A stretch of 43,233 bases of DNA from Halocafeteria seosinensis (taxonomy: Eukaryota > Sar > Bigyra > Bicosoecida). The position numbers and the translations under genes are program-made. Location of the stretch: the NCBI GenBank assembly GCA_001687465.1, contig LVLI01000607.1:1-43233 (forward strand), in the 5' to 3' direction. The notes beneath the pieces are model-generated. The model was not told the DNA's origin. It saw only the letters and a list, made by a program, of their open reading frames with translations, and did not search any database. Within the stretch, counting starts at the first letter, position 1. Every line of letters starts with the position of its first letter. Shown here piece by piece: positions 10,623 to 19,904 of this stretch.

Positions 10623-10978
10623 ATTAATACAAAGTGTGCTAGAGCTGGATAATAACAACCTGTACTGCTCTGTAACTGAGAAGAGCAAAAACAACTTCCG
10701 CTCCCCAAGGTCCGAAGGAGCTGACAAATTTCAGTGACAATGTGAGTCATTATGTGACATTTCCTCAAGAGATGTCACTGCCTACGTTGAAGTAAAAAGG
10801 GACGACCGCCTTTCTTCTCGATAGACACATATATATGTAATATATACAACAAATTTGAATCGGTGCGTCACGTAAAGGATTGGTTCCTAACTGTCTTGCT
10901 TTGCTGAATAAAGCAGCGTAATCGACGTACAGAAATACCCTTAACGCACGCTCATTGAAAAAAAAAAAAGAAGAGAAA

Positions 10979-11615
10979 ATGACAAGTGTTTTTAAGGCCA
11001 GCGCAAGTAACGTATGTCTATGTTTCATCGCTTCTGAAAGTATATACGTGCTACACAGATGCTATTCTCCTCTGTCTAGTGTGTGGAGAGGGAATGTGTT
11101 GCACGTAGAGCGAGTGTATGGGGCGTTGGAAAATTCAAAAAGGGACTTGTCCGAGCACTATTTTGGCACTTTCACGGCATTATTGCTTGCAAAGATTGTC
11201 CATACGGTGATGTTTCTAATAATGGATGCAGGTGAACGATGATACCCTCGCGAACTTTGTCCGTAGTGACTTGAAAGATGACCTAGAGAGTGTCCCAGGA
11301 ATCGGCCCGAGCAACAAAAAAAAGCTGGAGGCTATAGGAGTTTACTCACCTAAACAACTCATTGGCGAATACCTGCGTTTGGCGAATCCTTCCCATAGCA
11401 TCCAGGAACATTGTGATGCATTCTATCAATGGTTTAAGGATGAAGCCGATATCACCAACGGAAGAGCCACCATCATTCGTGCTCTTGGCCAGAAGGTATC
11501 GACCATGATTCCCGGAATTTATGACGACGAGTATGTTCTTTTCCCCCACGTCCCGATCTCCTATGTATATCATTTCATCTGTCTGTTTTCCGAATGCAGA
11601 GAGGTCCAACACTAA
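10979..11615 (+). CDS. Small helix-hairpin-helix protein, paralogue 1 (115 aa)
   Basis: Exons 10979-11011, 11232-11530 and 11600-11615 give MTSVFKASASN, then VNDDTLANFVRSDLKDDLES, a helix-hairpin-helix core VPGIGPSNKKKLEAIG, a conserved block QLIGEYLRL and EHCDAFYQWFKDE, and the end IPGIYDDEEVQH. The core recalls the small DNA-binding protein BAF (a GIG hairpin followed by an LGxxLxL helix), but the similarity is weak; I remember similar unannotated proteins in other protists. It has two paralogues in the window (14507-15025 and 18597-19158). Unlike both, it has no intron after the FVxxDL segment. The preceding 390 bp contain no other gene. Confidence 0.8.
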
Positions 11616-12040
11616 GACGATGCTCATAGTATGCACCAGATAGGATCTACGATGTTTGACACTAGTGATTTAATTTAATTTAATATGACCGGGTGACTAA
11701 TAGGGGGGTTCACCTCGTCAATCCAATCGATCTAGATCAATCACGGGACCACGTATCTCTCACATCCACACTTTTGTACCAGACTCCGTAGAATACCCAA
11801 TGGTTGTGAGATAGATGGGCGAACAATTATCTAACTGTACATTGCTACCGAAGAACTCGCTGTGAGGTTCGTCATCAATGTGACAATGTGCGAGTGGGGA
11901 AGTAATTCACTAATTTTCGCTACCTAAGAACTCGCTGTGGGGTTTGTCACCAATGTGACAATGCGCGAGAGCTGCAGTGCCCTAGGGGCTTGTAATTAGA
12001 CTGCACTGAATAGATCCTGTCTGACCGTTATAAAAGATTC
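11616..12040. other. Intergenic region with a 51-bp direct repeat
   Basis: No gene is seen between the convergent ends of the helix-hairpin-helix gene and the 12041-13270 gene. The only structure is the repeat pair at 11844-11969. Confidence 0.6.
11844..11969 (+). repeat. Two 51-bp direct repeats 75 bp apart
   Basis: Units 11844-11894 and 11919-11969 share the pattern GCTACC-AAGAACTCGCTGTG, CAATGTGACAATG and GCGAG, with about five mismatches. They lie in the 3' intergenic region and their function is unknown. Confidence 0.8.
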
Positions 12041-13270
12041 CTAAGCAGAAACGCGTCTAGCTAATCCTCTGAGTGCCTGATCTGTTCGTTCACAATCACC
12101 AACGACACCCCGAGTGTACAAAACCTCTGTTAATCTCTGTCCAAGATTTGAAAACTCCTTGACCATGTCAATGAAAGCGGGAGTACACCTCTGGGGATCT
12201 TCCTCAAATTCCGAGCAGATCGTGTCCGCTGCTGATCTGACAGACTCCAGTTCGGCGCAGCGGGAAGCACAATCATTTCCATCTGATATCATTCGTTTGA
12301 GTAGTTGTAGTGCAATGATACGGCTTTCAGAATACGTGCTCGGAGAGCCGATGCACCTGCAAAGGCTCGTAATTACTTCCGCGGTAGAGAAAGTAGTTGG
12401 AGAGCTACTAAGCAACTCCAAACCGACCAATCTGTCGTGTTCCAGCGTCGACCGAAGAAAATCGCATATTTGTTTAGCTGTCAATTCTGGAGCGGGTTTT
12501 CCTGGAGACGCTAGTTGAAATGAGTTGAGAGCCGGCTGAAAATTCTCTTTACCTTCCAACGGATTATCCGAGATTAACAAGTCGTGCATTGGTGGAGGCT
12601 TGGTTCCTGTCTCAGATATCGCTGAGTGGCGGTTTATATCTTGTGGTCTCATAATACGGATTGCTATTCCACGCACGCGCATAGCTTTCACCGAAAAATT
12701 CCAAAAATCATACATTGAATCGCGCTCATCCTGCAGATACAATAGTAATACGGGTAGAATTCTAATGCTTTAGAGTCTGAACTATATTTCTGTGCACGTA
12801 CGGATCTTGCTGCCTCCGGTTGTACCAGTATAGAAACATCATCCGGGTGATAAATGTTGAATGATACAGTCGCTCGACCTCCTAAAGGGTAAAGGGTGAA
12901 GGTGACCTGTGAAGACGTGCGAACGTTGGAATTTTGATGCTTCACCCCAGGGTACCACGCTAAGAATCATCTCACGTACCTTATTTTGCTCCCGGGAAAT
13001 TAGACGATGCTCGATCCTTTGCTCCATTTGATACTCTTTTAATATTTCGATTACCACGTCCAACACTTCCTTGCTATTCCTATTACCCACACGCCCCAGT
13101 GGATGATGCGGGTGGAGATCAAGTTGCTGAAGGTTCACTAACACTGGCACTTCTTTGGGAGCAGGCTCCCGTTCACTGCCACTCGATGAAGAACTGTGAC
13201 TATGCACATGCGCCTTGTGAGCATTCGACTCCTGGCGTTGAATGCGATTTCTTCTTGAATTGAGCGACAT
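12041..13270 (-). CDS. Conserved-looking protein of unknown function (361 aa)
   Basis: Three exons: 13270-12980, 12906-12802 and 12730-12041. I do not recognise the family. The N-terminal 55 residues are basic and Ser/His-rich (RRNRIQRQES, HSHSSSSSGSE) and look disordered. Then comes a folded-looking part with LVNLQQLDLHPHHPLG, a Glu/Arg-rich helix (KEVLDVVIEILKEYQMEQR) and alternating beta strands across the exon-2 junctions (VTFTLYPLGGRATVSFNIY, DDVSILVQ, YDFWNFSVKAMRVRGIAI). The last 180 residues are mostly helical (DFLRSTLEHDRLVGLELLSS, IIALQLLKRM), like an armadillo/HEAT-type solenoid, which is only a guess. The start is the first ATG followed by uninterrupted frame. The gene converges on the helix-hairpin-helix gene at 10979-11615. 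Confidence 0.75.
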
Positions 13271-13926
13271 TTTCAAAGTCTTGCGTTGAAGCTGGGTGCC
13301 TAAATTCTCAGAAAGCCTGTAATCTATTAATCGACCTCTGTCTCTAATTCTAACTCCTAAACAACTAAAATAATTCGATGAAATATTCTTTGTGGCTGCC
13401 ATTTTGCTGTTTGTGTCCACAAAACATGCTAAATGAATGCTTCTACACAAATTCCGCGTCGGAGAAAACTTGCCGAGCTTCACAGAGCATGTGCTTGTGA
13501 AGTTGGATGCATTGTTCTCACGCTTGGAGAACAGTGGAATCAAGGCGTGTATAGGTGAAGTACTTGTGTTTAGAAGCTTTTCTGAAGGTTGGATGGCCTC
13601 CTGACCTGGGATACTGGGTTGCGTGGAAGCGGAAGCGCGGGAGACGGAAGTTGAAGCAAGTCAGCGTAACACTGAGCATTTACCGCGCGAGACAAACGGT
13701 GGAATACTGTATGTGGGAACATGGTTCAAGGTGGGAAAAAAACTTCCCTCTATGCAAGTGTAGTACCATGCAATATAAACTTATAAGATTGATGGTGCGC
13801 CTAGCACCTGGGCCTCTCTATTGGCGGTGCTGTTCGTACCCTGTGCGTCTATCATGTTGGTGTAAGAAGAATCGTACCTACGACGTGAATTATAACTTGC
13901 TGGACCCTTCAACACATTTCATCAGG

Positions 13927-13992
13927 CAAAAGGCCACATTTGATGCTCATTGTGCCAAGCATGCAAATTTACGCGTATTTGGTTGCCTACGT
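13927..13992 (+). repeat. Diverged direct repeat, unit 1
   Basis: GGCAAAAGGCCACATTTGAT, then TTGTGCCAAGCATGCAAATT and an AT-rich tail; it pairs with 14318-14385, about 390 bp away. Confidence 0.65.
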
Positions 13993-14317
13993 AACGCCAG
14001 ATTTACGAGTGTGTAAAGACCTAGGGGACTTCCCCACTGCCATTACTTAACCCACATGGAAGAAAATTCACGAAGTCGATGTCCAGCAAGAGTAGTTCAT
14101 CGGCTGAAAGGAAGCAGTGAACATGGTATTTGGTCAACGTCACCGCCGTCAGGGTATCTGGAGGAAGTAGGAGCTCTTCTCATCCATTAAACTACGTCGA
14201 CTATGCCGATGTATGGATATACATGCCACTCCTCACATTTTCCGTTCATTACGGGAAGGCCTCGCGAAGAACAAGCAGCTCCTGAGGAGCTCCTCACACG
14301 ATTTCAGAGCTGTGCGA

Positions 14318-14385
14318 GCAAAAAGCCTCACTTGATGTTTATTGTGCCAAGCATGCAAATTTGTATGTATTTTATTACCCATGTG
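14318..14385 (+). repeat. Diverged direct repeat, unit 2
   Basis: GCAAAAAGCCTCACTTGATG, then TTGTGCCAAGCATGCAAATT; this is the second unit of the pair with 13927-13992. It lies just past the 3' end of the helix-hairpin-helix gene on the minus strand. Confidence 0.65.
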
Positions 14386-14506
14386 GACGAGTTTGATCAG
14401 TAAGGACCTGTCACATTCTGTGGGGTATGGTGCGGAACAGTGCTTCACAGCTCGTGAACTATCCAAGAAAATTCGTGGAGTGCCTTTTTGCCCCGAGTCC
14501 AGCAAC

Positions 14507-15025
14507 CTACTCATCCTCATCCTCATCCTCAGAGTACACGCCAGCGATCAATATCGAAACCTTTAAACCTATCGATCGAACAATTGTAGTGGCATGGGCA
14601 CGTATACCGACTTCGTCTATCAACCACTGGTAAAAACTATCACAGTGCTCCTGAGTAGAAAGCTCTGGGTCTTTCAAGAGAAGAAACTTTCCTAATAGCT
14701 GCTTAGGAGTGGAAATCCCCTCCTTTTGCAGCAAGTCTTCATTGGCACTACCGATTCCAGGGATATCCTGCAAGTCATCTGCAGTTTCCACAAGTGTGTT
14801 GTGGGTTAGAGAAAACTCTTTCTGCAGCATAAAATTCTTACCTGTAAGGTCTTCTTGGACAAACTTTGCCAGTGTATTCCTGGTAACCTGCAGCAACAAC
14901 ATTGGAGCAATCAGCAAATTATAAAAGTCGCTCTTACGCAATCATCTCAAGAGAAGAAACAAAACGCTGAGACTCACATTCGTGGCATGAGGCTTGAACT
15001 TCTTCTCAGATGCGTTTGACGACAT
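14507..15025 (-). CDS. Small helix-hairpin-helix protein, paralogue 2 (121 aa)
   Basis: Exons 15025-14978, 14887-14842 and 14778-14507. The order matches its paralogues: a short charged leader (MSSNASEKKFKPHATN), TLAKFVQEDL, then DDLQDIPGIGSANEDLLQKE, PKQLLGKFLLLKD, EHCDSFYQWL and the end VSILIAGVYSEDEDEDE. The last exon runs straight to an acidic tail, so the final small exon of the other two copies (E-V-x-H end) is absent. The family motif IPGIYD has become IAGVYS. The family may bind DNA or protein through its hairpin; nothing here decides which. Confidence 0.8.
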
Positions 15026-15560
15026 CTTTAGGGTATTCGTGTACAACGTTCCACGGTATAATGCGTGTCAAATGAATATCAGCTCAAATTTGTGGCGCGA
15101 AAACAGATGGTGTACTTGGTGCTTTGCTTGAGATACTAACTGTTAGAAATCAGAATCCAGGAATTTTCATTCGTTGTGATGACGCAGTCCAGAACTTCTC
15201 TCTGTGAAGTGCGCGCGAGGGTCTGGCCCTGCGTTAACACTGCGCTAACCCACTGGTTCCTACGTGTCTAGTATGTGCCTATTATCACAGTAAGATGCAG
15301 TTTCTTAGTCGCCTCTTTTCGCTTCTTTGCCAGGGCAATGACAAATGTGCACATTGGTACGCACAAAAAAGACTAGTCACTATTTGAACTTATATATTTA
15401 TGGATATTAACTCTTGAAATATTCGCTGTCCTTCAACAATGTTGAGAATTCGGAGATCTTTTTCGGAAGAAGTCTGCAACTCCCGGTAACTCAGCCTGAA
15501 ATATGCGATGTACAAACAGTATCGGTTTCCCGAGTCACGGTTAGCACCTACGTTGGATTC
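15026..15560. other. Intergenic region, nothing recognised
   Basis: This 535-bp stretch lies between the start of the helix-hairpin-helix gene and the 3' end of PAT1, both on the minus strand. It should hold the promoter of the former and the 3' UTR of the latter. I see no repeat, RNA gene or conserved frame. Confidence 0.5.
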
Positions 15561-18278
15561 TCAACCGCTTGACTGAGTTAATGAGGCAAGTTGCTCAGTT
15601 AGATTATTCCATTCTTTCACCGAAGATTCAAATTGAGACTTCTTCTTGTGTTCAAGACTGCCTTGCTGAGCATAGCGTTGGAGGGAGTTGGCTTCGTCTT
15701 TTCCCCTTTCAAGCAACGCTATAAATACCTTAGCCCCGCCGGGATGATTCAACAGGGCCTGCAATATCGATGCATCATGAGAATTGATCAAATGTCGAAT
15801 CCAAATGATGAGAAGATCTAGTGAAGTGTGAGAATCCTGATTGTCCGTCGTTTGCGGGACGACCGCCGTCGATATCCACTTGGCCAAAGACTCCGAGAGC
15901 AACTCGTCCGCTTCTTCGGCATCAGGCCCCTCGGCTGCAGAAGCGACAAAATGTGGAAGATGTTTCATTGCAGCAGTGACTAGAGCCGCAACAGGACCAG
16001 GTGGAAGCCACGGAACAGCCCGACACAGCAGCTTTTTTCCCTTACTCATACTAATCGTAACCATAAGTAGTGCTAGACCATCCTCCGAGGGTGTAGACAG
16101 ATCGCGAAGGCTAAATGAATTCGTCTGGTTAGAAGAGTCAGTGCCAAACTCAAAATTGGTCTCGAGCCCCAGTGCTCTCACTAGCTGTGAAAGCGAATCT
16201 CTGATCTGCTTTTGCATCAACTCTGTTTCCTGCTGGTGCGGAGGGGGAGACGATTTTAACCTGATACTTCGAGAGTTAGCAGCGTCTCGAACTCTAACAA
16301 GAGCATCCAAACCGCCTGAAATTGCGGCGCGAGCAGACCAAAGCGACTGTTTATCGGGGTCCTGATCTGTCAGCTTCCCCGCCAGCATTTTCGCCGCAGC
16401 TTTAGTCTGAGCTTCTTTCCTCGCCGCTTCTTTCCTGCGCTCTTCGTAAAACTCTTCTTTATCCGCCTTCAGCAAGTTTGTTGCGTCACTTTCTTGTAAC
16501 GTCTTGCTGGAAACTTCAGGCAACTCTGGTTCATCCCCCAGGTTTAACAGTCTTCGCGGTTTCTTTAGGCTTCCCTTTTCAGACCTTCCAAGCACATGAT
16601 TAAAGCTTTCCCAAAGCCTCGATTTAGTCCAATTTCCCCATACCATTGAAAGCTTGGTAGGATCATTCGAACCGTCTATGAACTCTACTGAACCTTTAGG
16701 CAATACAATATCCTCCGGGATGCTTTCAAAGCCGTAAGATTTCGCGATTTTTTGAAGCTTCCTTGCCCGCCACATATGCAGATACCAGTCTGCTCCAGGG
16801 TTTTTCGCTCCGGCGATGTATAGTTGACGTCCTTGCATAGATGCAATCAAACGAGTTTCTTGGCTCGTCATAAACCGCCCATGAGTCTTTTTTGGAAGTT
16901 TCCATGAGCCTGTTTGGAACAGCTTTATATACTCAGCCTGAATTGGCGGAGAAGCGACTGCTGCGTGAGGTCCGCTAGTTAAGAACGCCAACTGCCTACT
17001 AACGCTCGATACATTGTATCCTTGTTGCCTGTTGGCAGTGTCAATTTGTTGCATGTACATATACAGCTGCTGCAGTTTCTGGCAGGCTTCTTGTCGCTGC
17101 GATATAAGCCTTCTGTATTCTTCAGCACTCGGAGGACAACCTTCAAGTCCAGGGGCCAACGGAGGTTCAGTAGTCAATAACAACTGTAACTGCATAATTT
17201 GCTGTCGTAGAAGCTCCACATTGTTCATGACTTGGGGAGTTGCCATAGGCATGGTGGGAGCATTGACGGCTGTTTGATGAGGTGCCTGTGGCTGCATACC
17301 GCCCTTTGCAAGATCCGCGTATGTTTGAGGTGGACGAGCTATTTCAGCCACCGGTGCGTTTGCTGTTCCCGTAGCCACCGGGGCCTGTGGCTGCTCTCGA
17401 GTATAAGCGTTGTCTTTTGAGCTAGCGCTAATAGCAGTTTGCAGTAGCTCATCATCTGTGGCACAGATATCACTGATTGCCAGTTCGAAAAGTAATAATG
17501 CATTTTGGCAAGGCAACACATACCATCGTCTATACTGAAATTTAATAAGGAAGCAAGCTGCTCATCCGTTGACAAGTCTTCCTTTGATGTTATACCTGAA
17601 ACTTCTTGTTCACGAAGAAACTCTTCGTGGAACTTGGCAAACACCTCTTGCTTCTTCTTCCACTCTGAATGCACATGGAACCACAATGGATGAGTACCGA
17701 ATGATCAAAATAAGGAGTAAATGCAACACTTACCCGATTCATCACTTTCAGTTTCTTTCCTCTTTTCTGCGCCTTTAGTAGATGAGGAATGACTGGACTG
17801 TGCGTGATTGTCTTGGCTGGGTCCTCCGAAGAACCCCGGAAGTCCTTCGGTGGGGATCTTCTCCAACGAGTCTCCAAACGTGTCGTCGTTGAAGGCGTTC
17901 GCATTCGGGTCATCCTGAAGAGAGTCGCTCATGTCCCCTAATCCGTATTCTTCAGCGGACTTTAATGCTTCAAAATCATCTGCCTCTCCCCCAAGTGCTG
18001 CACCACTGCTTTCGCCTCCAAAGAATGCTGGCAAAGCTGCAGTTTCCATCATTCCAAACAAGAGATGACCACATGAGCAGAACGAAAAAAGACCCTTCTC
18101 TCCGAGAAACAATATAGGGGAATGCTTCTTTCAGCAGAATGCTTGATATAAGGACATGATACGTACAATGTGGCGGTCCACTCCCAGGGTCCACAGCTGC
18201 TCCAAATGTTTCGTCATTTTTTATATCTTCCTCCTCCAAATCCCCTCCTTCCAAGCTCTGGGAGTTCCACTGAGACAT
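15561..18278 (-). CDS. PAT1: PAT1-like mRNA decapping activator (816 aa)
   Basis: Four exons: 18278-18167, 18036-17734, 17664-17524 and 17455-15561. PAT1 proteins link deadenylated mRNA and the Lsm1-7 ring to the decapping enzyme and the DEAD-box helicase DDX6/Dhh1 in P-bodies. The N-terminus has the family motif NDETFG (21-26), which in yeast Pat1 contacts Dhh1, and a second near-copy FNDDTFG (86-92), each followed by an FFGG segment. A Gln/Pro/Ala-rich middle follows, with a helical QLQLL stretch (LLRQQIMQLQL). The C-terminal half has the alpha-helical PAT1 core: FMTSQETRLIASMQGRQLYI, GADWYLHMWRAR and the long SARAAISGGLDALVRVRD region. Exon phases agree at all three junctions. Length is typical of the family. 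Confidence 0.88.
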
Positions 18279-18596
18279 TGTACAAACAGCTGCAATTGCT
18301 CAACGTCTGCCAAACCTATGCACTGCACGCTTGAAAGGGCCACAAAGAGGTCCTCTTTTCTCAAGCTGGCAACATGTCAAACTTTTCTTCCACTTACCGT
18401 GTGAACAAATGATTGTCCTGTGTGACTGAACTTTCTCAAGAAGGCTCGGTCTACAAAGCCGAGTGTAATTGATAGGATTTGACACGCTGCATTCGCTATT
18501 TGACTTAATCCAGAAAGAGACAGTAAACGACTGTTTGTTTTTCAACTATCATTGAGCGAAAATTGTACTCTGATTGTCCCAACACGGGAAACAACA

Positions 18597-19158
18597 ATGG
18601 CAGCCAAAACGCACTTTAAGGCCAGTTCCAGTAATGTAAGATGCCCCTTTGGATTGTGTTACCCCATCTACCGGATGCGAGTTTATCAATTCCTATTTCC
18701 GCGCACCTTGAATTGCAGGTGAGCCAATCAACGTTAAGCACCTTCATCCAGAAGGACCTATCTGGTAAGCCGGTGAGATTTTTCTTTTGAGCTCTATCAT
18801 TGTGCTGCATCGTGCTTCCTTCCAGATGATTTAATCGACGTTCCTGGCATTGGACCTAAGGGAAAGGAAGCGCTGGAAAACTATGGCATCCGCACACCCA
18901 AACAGCTGATCGGGCAATTTCTCCTTCTTAAGGATCCCGACCTTAGCATTCAGGAACATTGTGATGCTATGTTCCACTGGCTCACTGATGGACCTGGAGT
19001 AAAAGCTGCTAAGTCCACAGTAGTGAGGTCACTAGGGCTCAAAGTATCTACCATGATCCCTGGAATATATGATGAAGAGTACGTCGAACTAGTAAAGAGG
19101 GAAATCTGGTATTATGTTATGTTTTAATGAGTCTTCTTGCAGTGAGGTAGAGCATTAG
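18597..19158 (+). CDS. Small helix-hairpin-helix protein, paralogue 3 (117 aa)
   Basis: Four exons: 18597-18635, 18719-18764, 18826-19078 and 19143-19158. MAAKTHFKASSSN leads into STLSTFIQKDLS, then DDLIDVPGIGPKGKEALENY, PKQLIGQFLLLKD, EHCDAMFHWL and STMIPGIYDEEDEVEH. It has both the intron after the FxxxDL segment (shared with paralogue 2) and the intron before the last five codons (shared with paralogue 1), so its structure is the fullest of the three. It is divergent from PAT1, with starts about 320 bp apart. Confidence 0.82.
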
Positions 19159-19904
19159 TGGGGAGCTTCGAATAGCATGTAATGCCCAGACGATAATAGG
19201 CTCTAATGAATTTATTGTTGTGCTGTAGTAACGTTAACCACGACGATGCTTGGTGGAACTTGTACAACACGGTACGCTCACGTAAACGAAAGGCATTCTA
19301 CTGACGGCCTCGTAGCACCACCTTTAGCCACATTTGGCCTAACGACGCATGCAGCGTGTATGGCATGATAGTTTCAATGTACTACCAAGAGAGAAGATGT
19401 TCTTTCCGGTGGAAGACTTGATGTGTGTTAGAATGCATCTTCGTGCAGTACCACCACCCCAATTCCCCGAAGGGGCGTTTCCCGAAACGCATTGCTAAGT
19501 AATAATGATGCTGTCGCTGTACTGTTTTCGTTCTGCTTTCTGAGCAAACATGTTGTTACATTCGCATCAAAGGTANAAGTTGTACAAGTTGTTGACAATA
19601 CCATGGTAGCAGTGTGCCATTGAGTGTGGTGGTCACGGGTTGGAGGCGAGGTACTACCCTTTACATCCGATCTACGGGACAGCTTCCAATCGGCTAACTT
19701 CGAGTAACCCAACAGAGTAGCTATAAGGCCAAAACTGGCAACCACATAGTATTTGGTACCAAGGTCGTTGATTTTGTTGAAGAATGCCCCAACTTGAAGT
19801 TGATGCGAGCATTGCGAAGGGTCGTTTAGGGCTCATTTGCTAGCTCAATTTGGTTGACAGACGTCCCATGGGGCTCTTATGTGTTGTATAAGGCTCTTAA
19901 GAAG
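19159..19904. other. Intergenic region with a CAACTTGAAGTTG palindrome
   Basis: No gene is supported in this 746-bp stretch. It contains one ambiguous base at 19576. The palindrome CAACTTGAAGTTG at 19790-19802 lies about 100 bp before the next gene and resembles the motif near the ankyrin genes. The open frame at 19428-19745 (-) shows no domain. Confidence 0.5.
19790..19802. promoter_or_regulatory. CAACTTGAAGTTG palindrome upstream of the membrane-protein gene
   Basis: CAACTT and AAGTTG flank a single G, 103 bp before the ATG at 19905. It shares its core with the motifs at 2755-2776, 8200-8226 and 32142-32356. Its function is inferred. Confidence 0.35.

Larger units (their letters stand above)
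13271..14506. other. Intergenic region with a diverged duplicated segment
   Basis: No gene is supported here. A 60-70 bp segment at 13927-13992 recurs at 14318-14385 (shared core TTGTGCCAAGCATGCAAATT). Open frames at 13555-14016 and 14203-14403 overlap these repeats and show no recognisable domain. Confidence 0.55.

Noticed and set aside
13555-14016. Possible 153-residue gene
   Set aside because: No domain or splice context, and it overlaps a diverged repeat.
19854-19904. Start of the membrane protein at a TTG at 19854
   Set aside because: Eukaryotic translation almost always uses ATG; the first in-frame ATG is at 19905.
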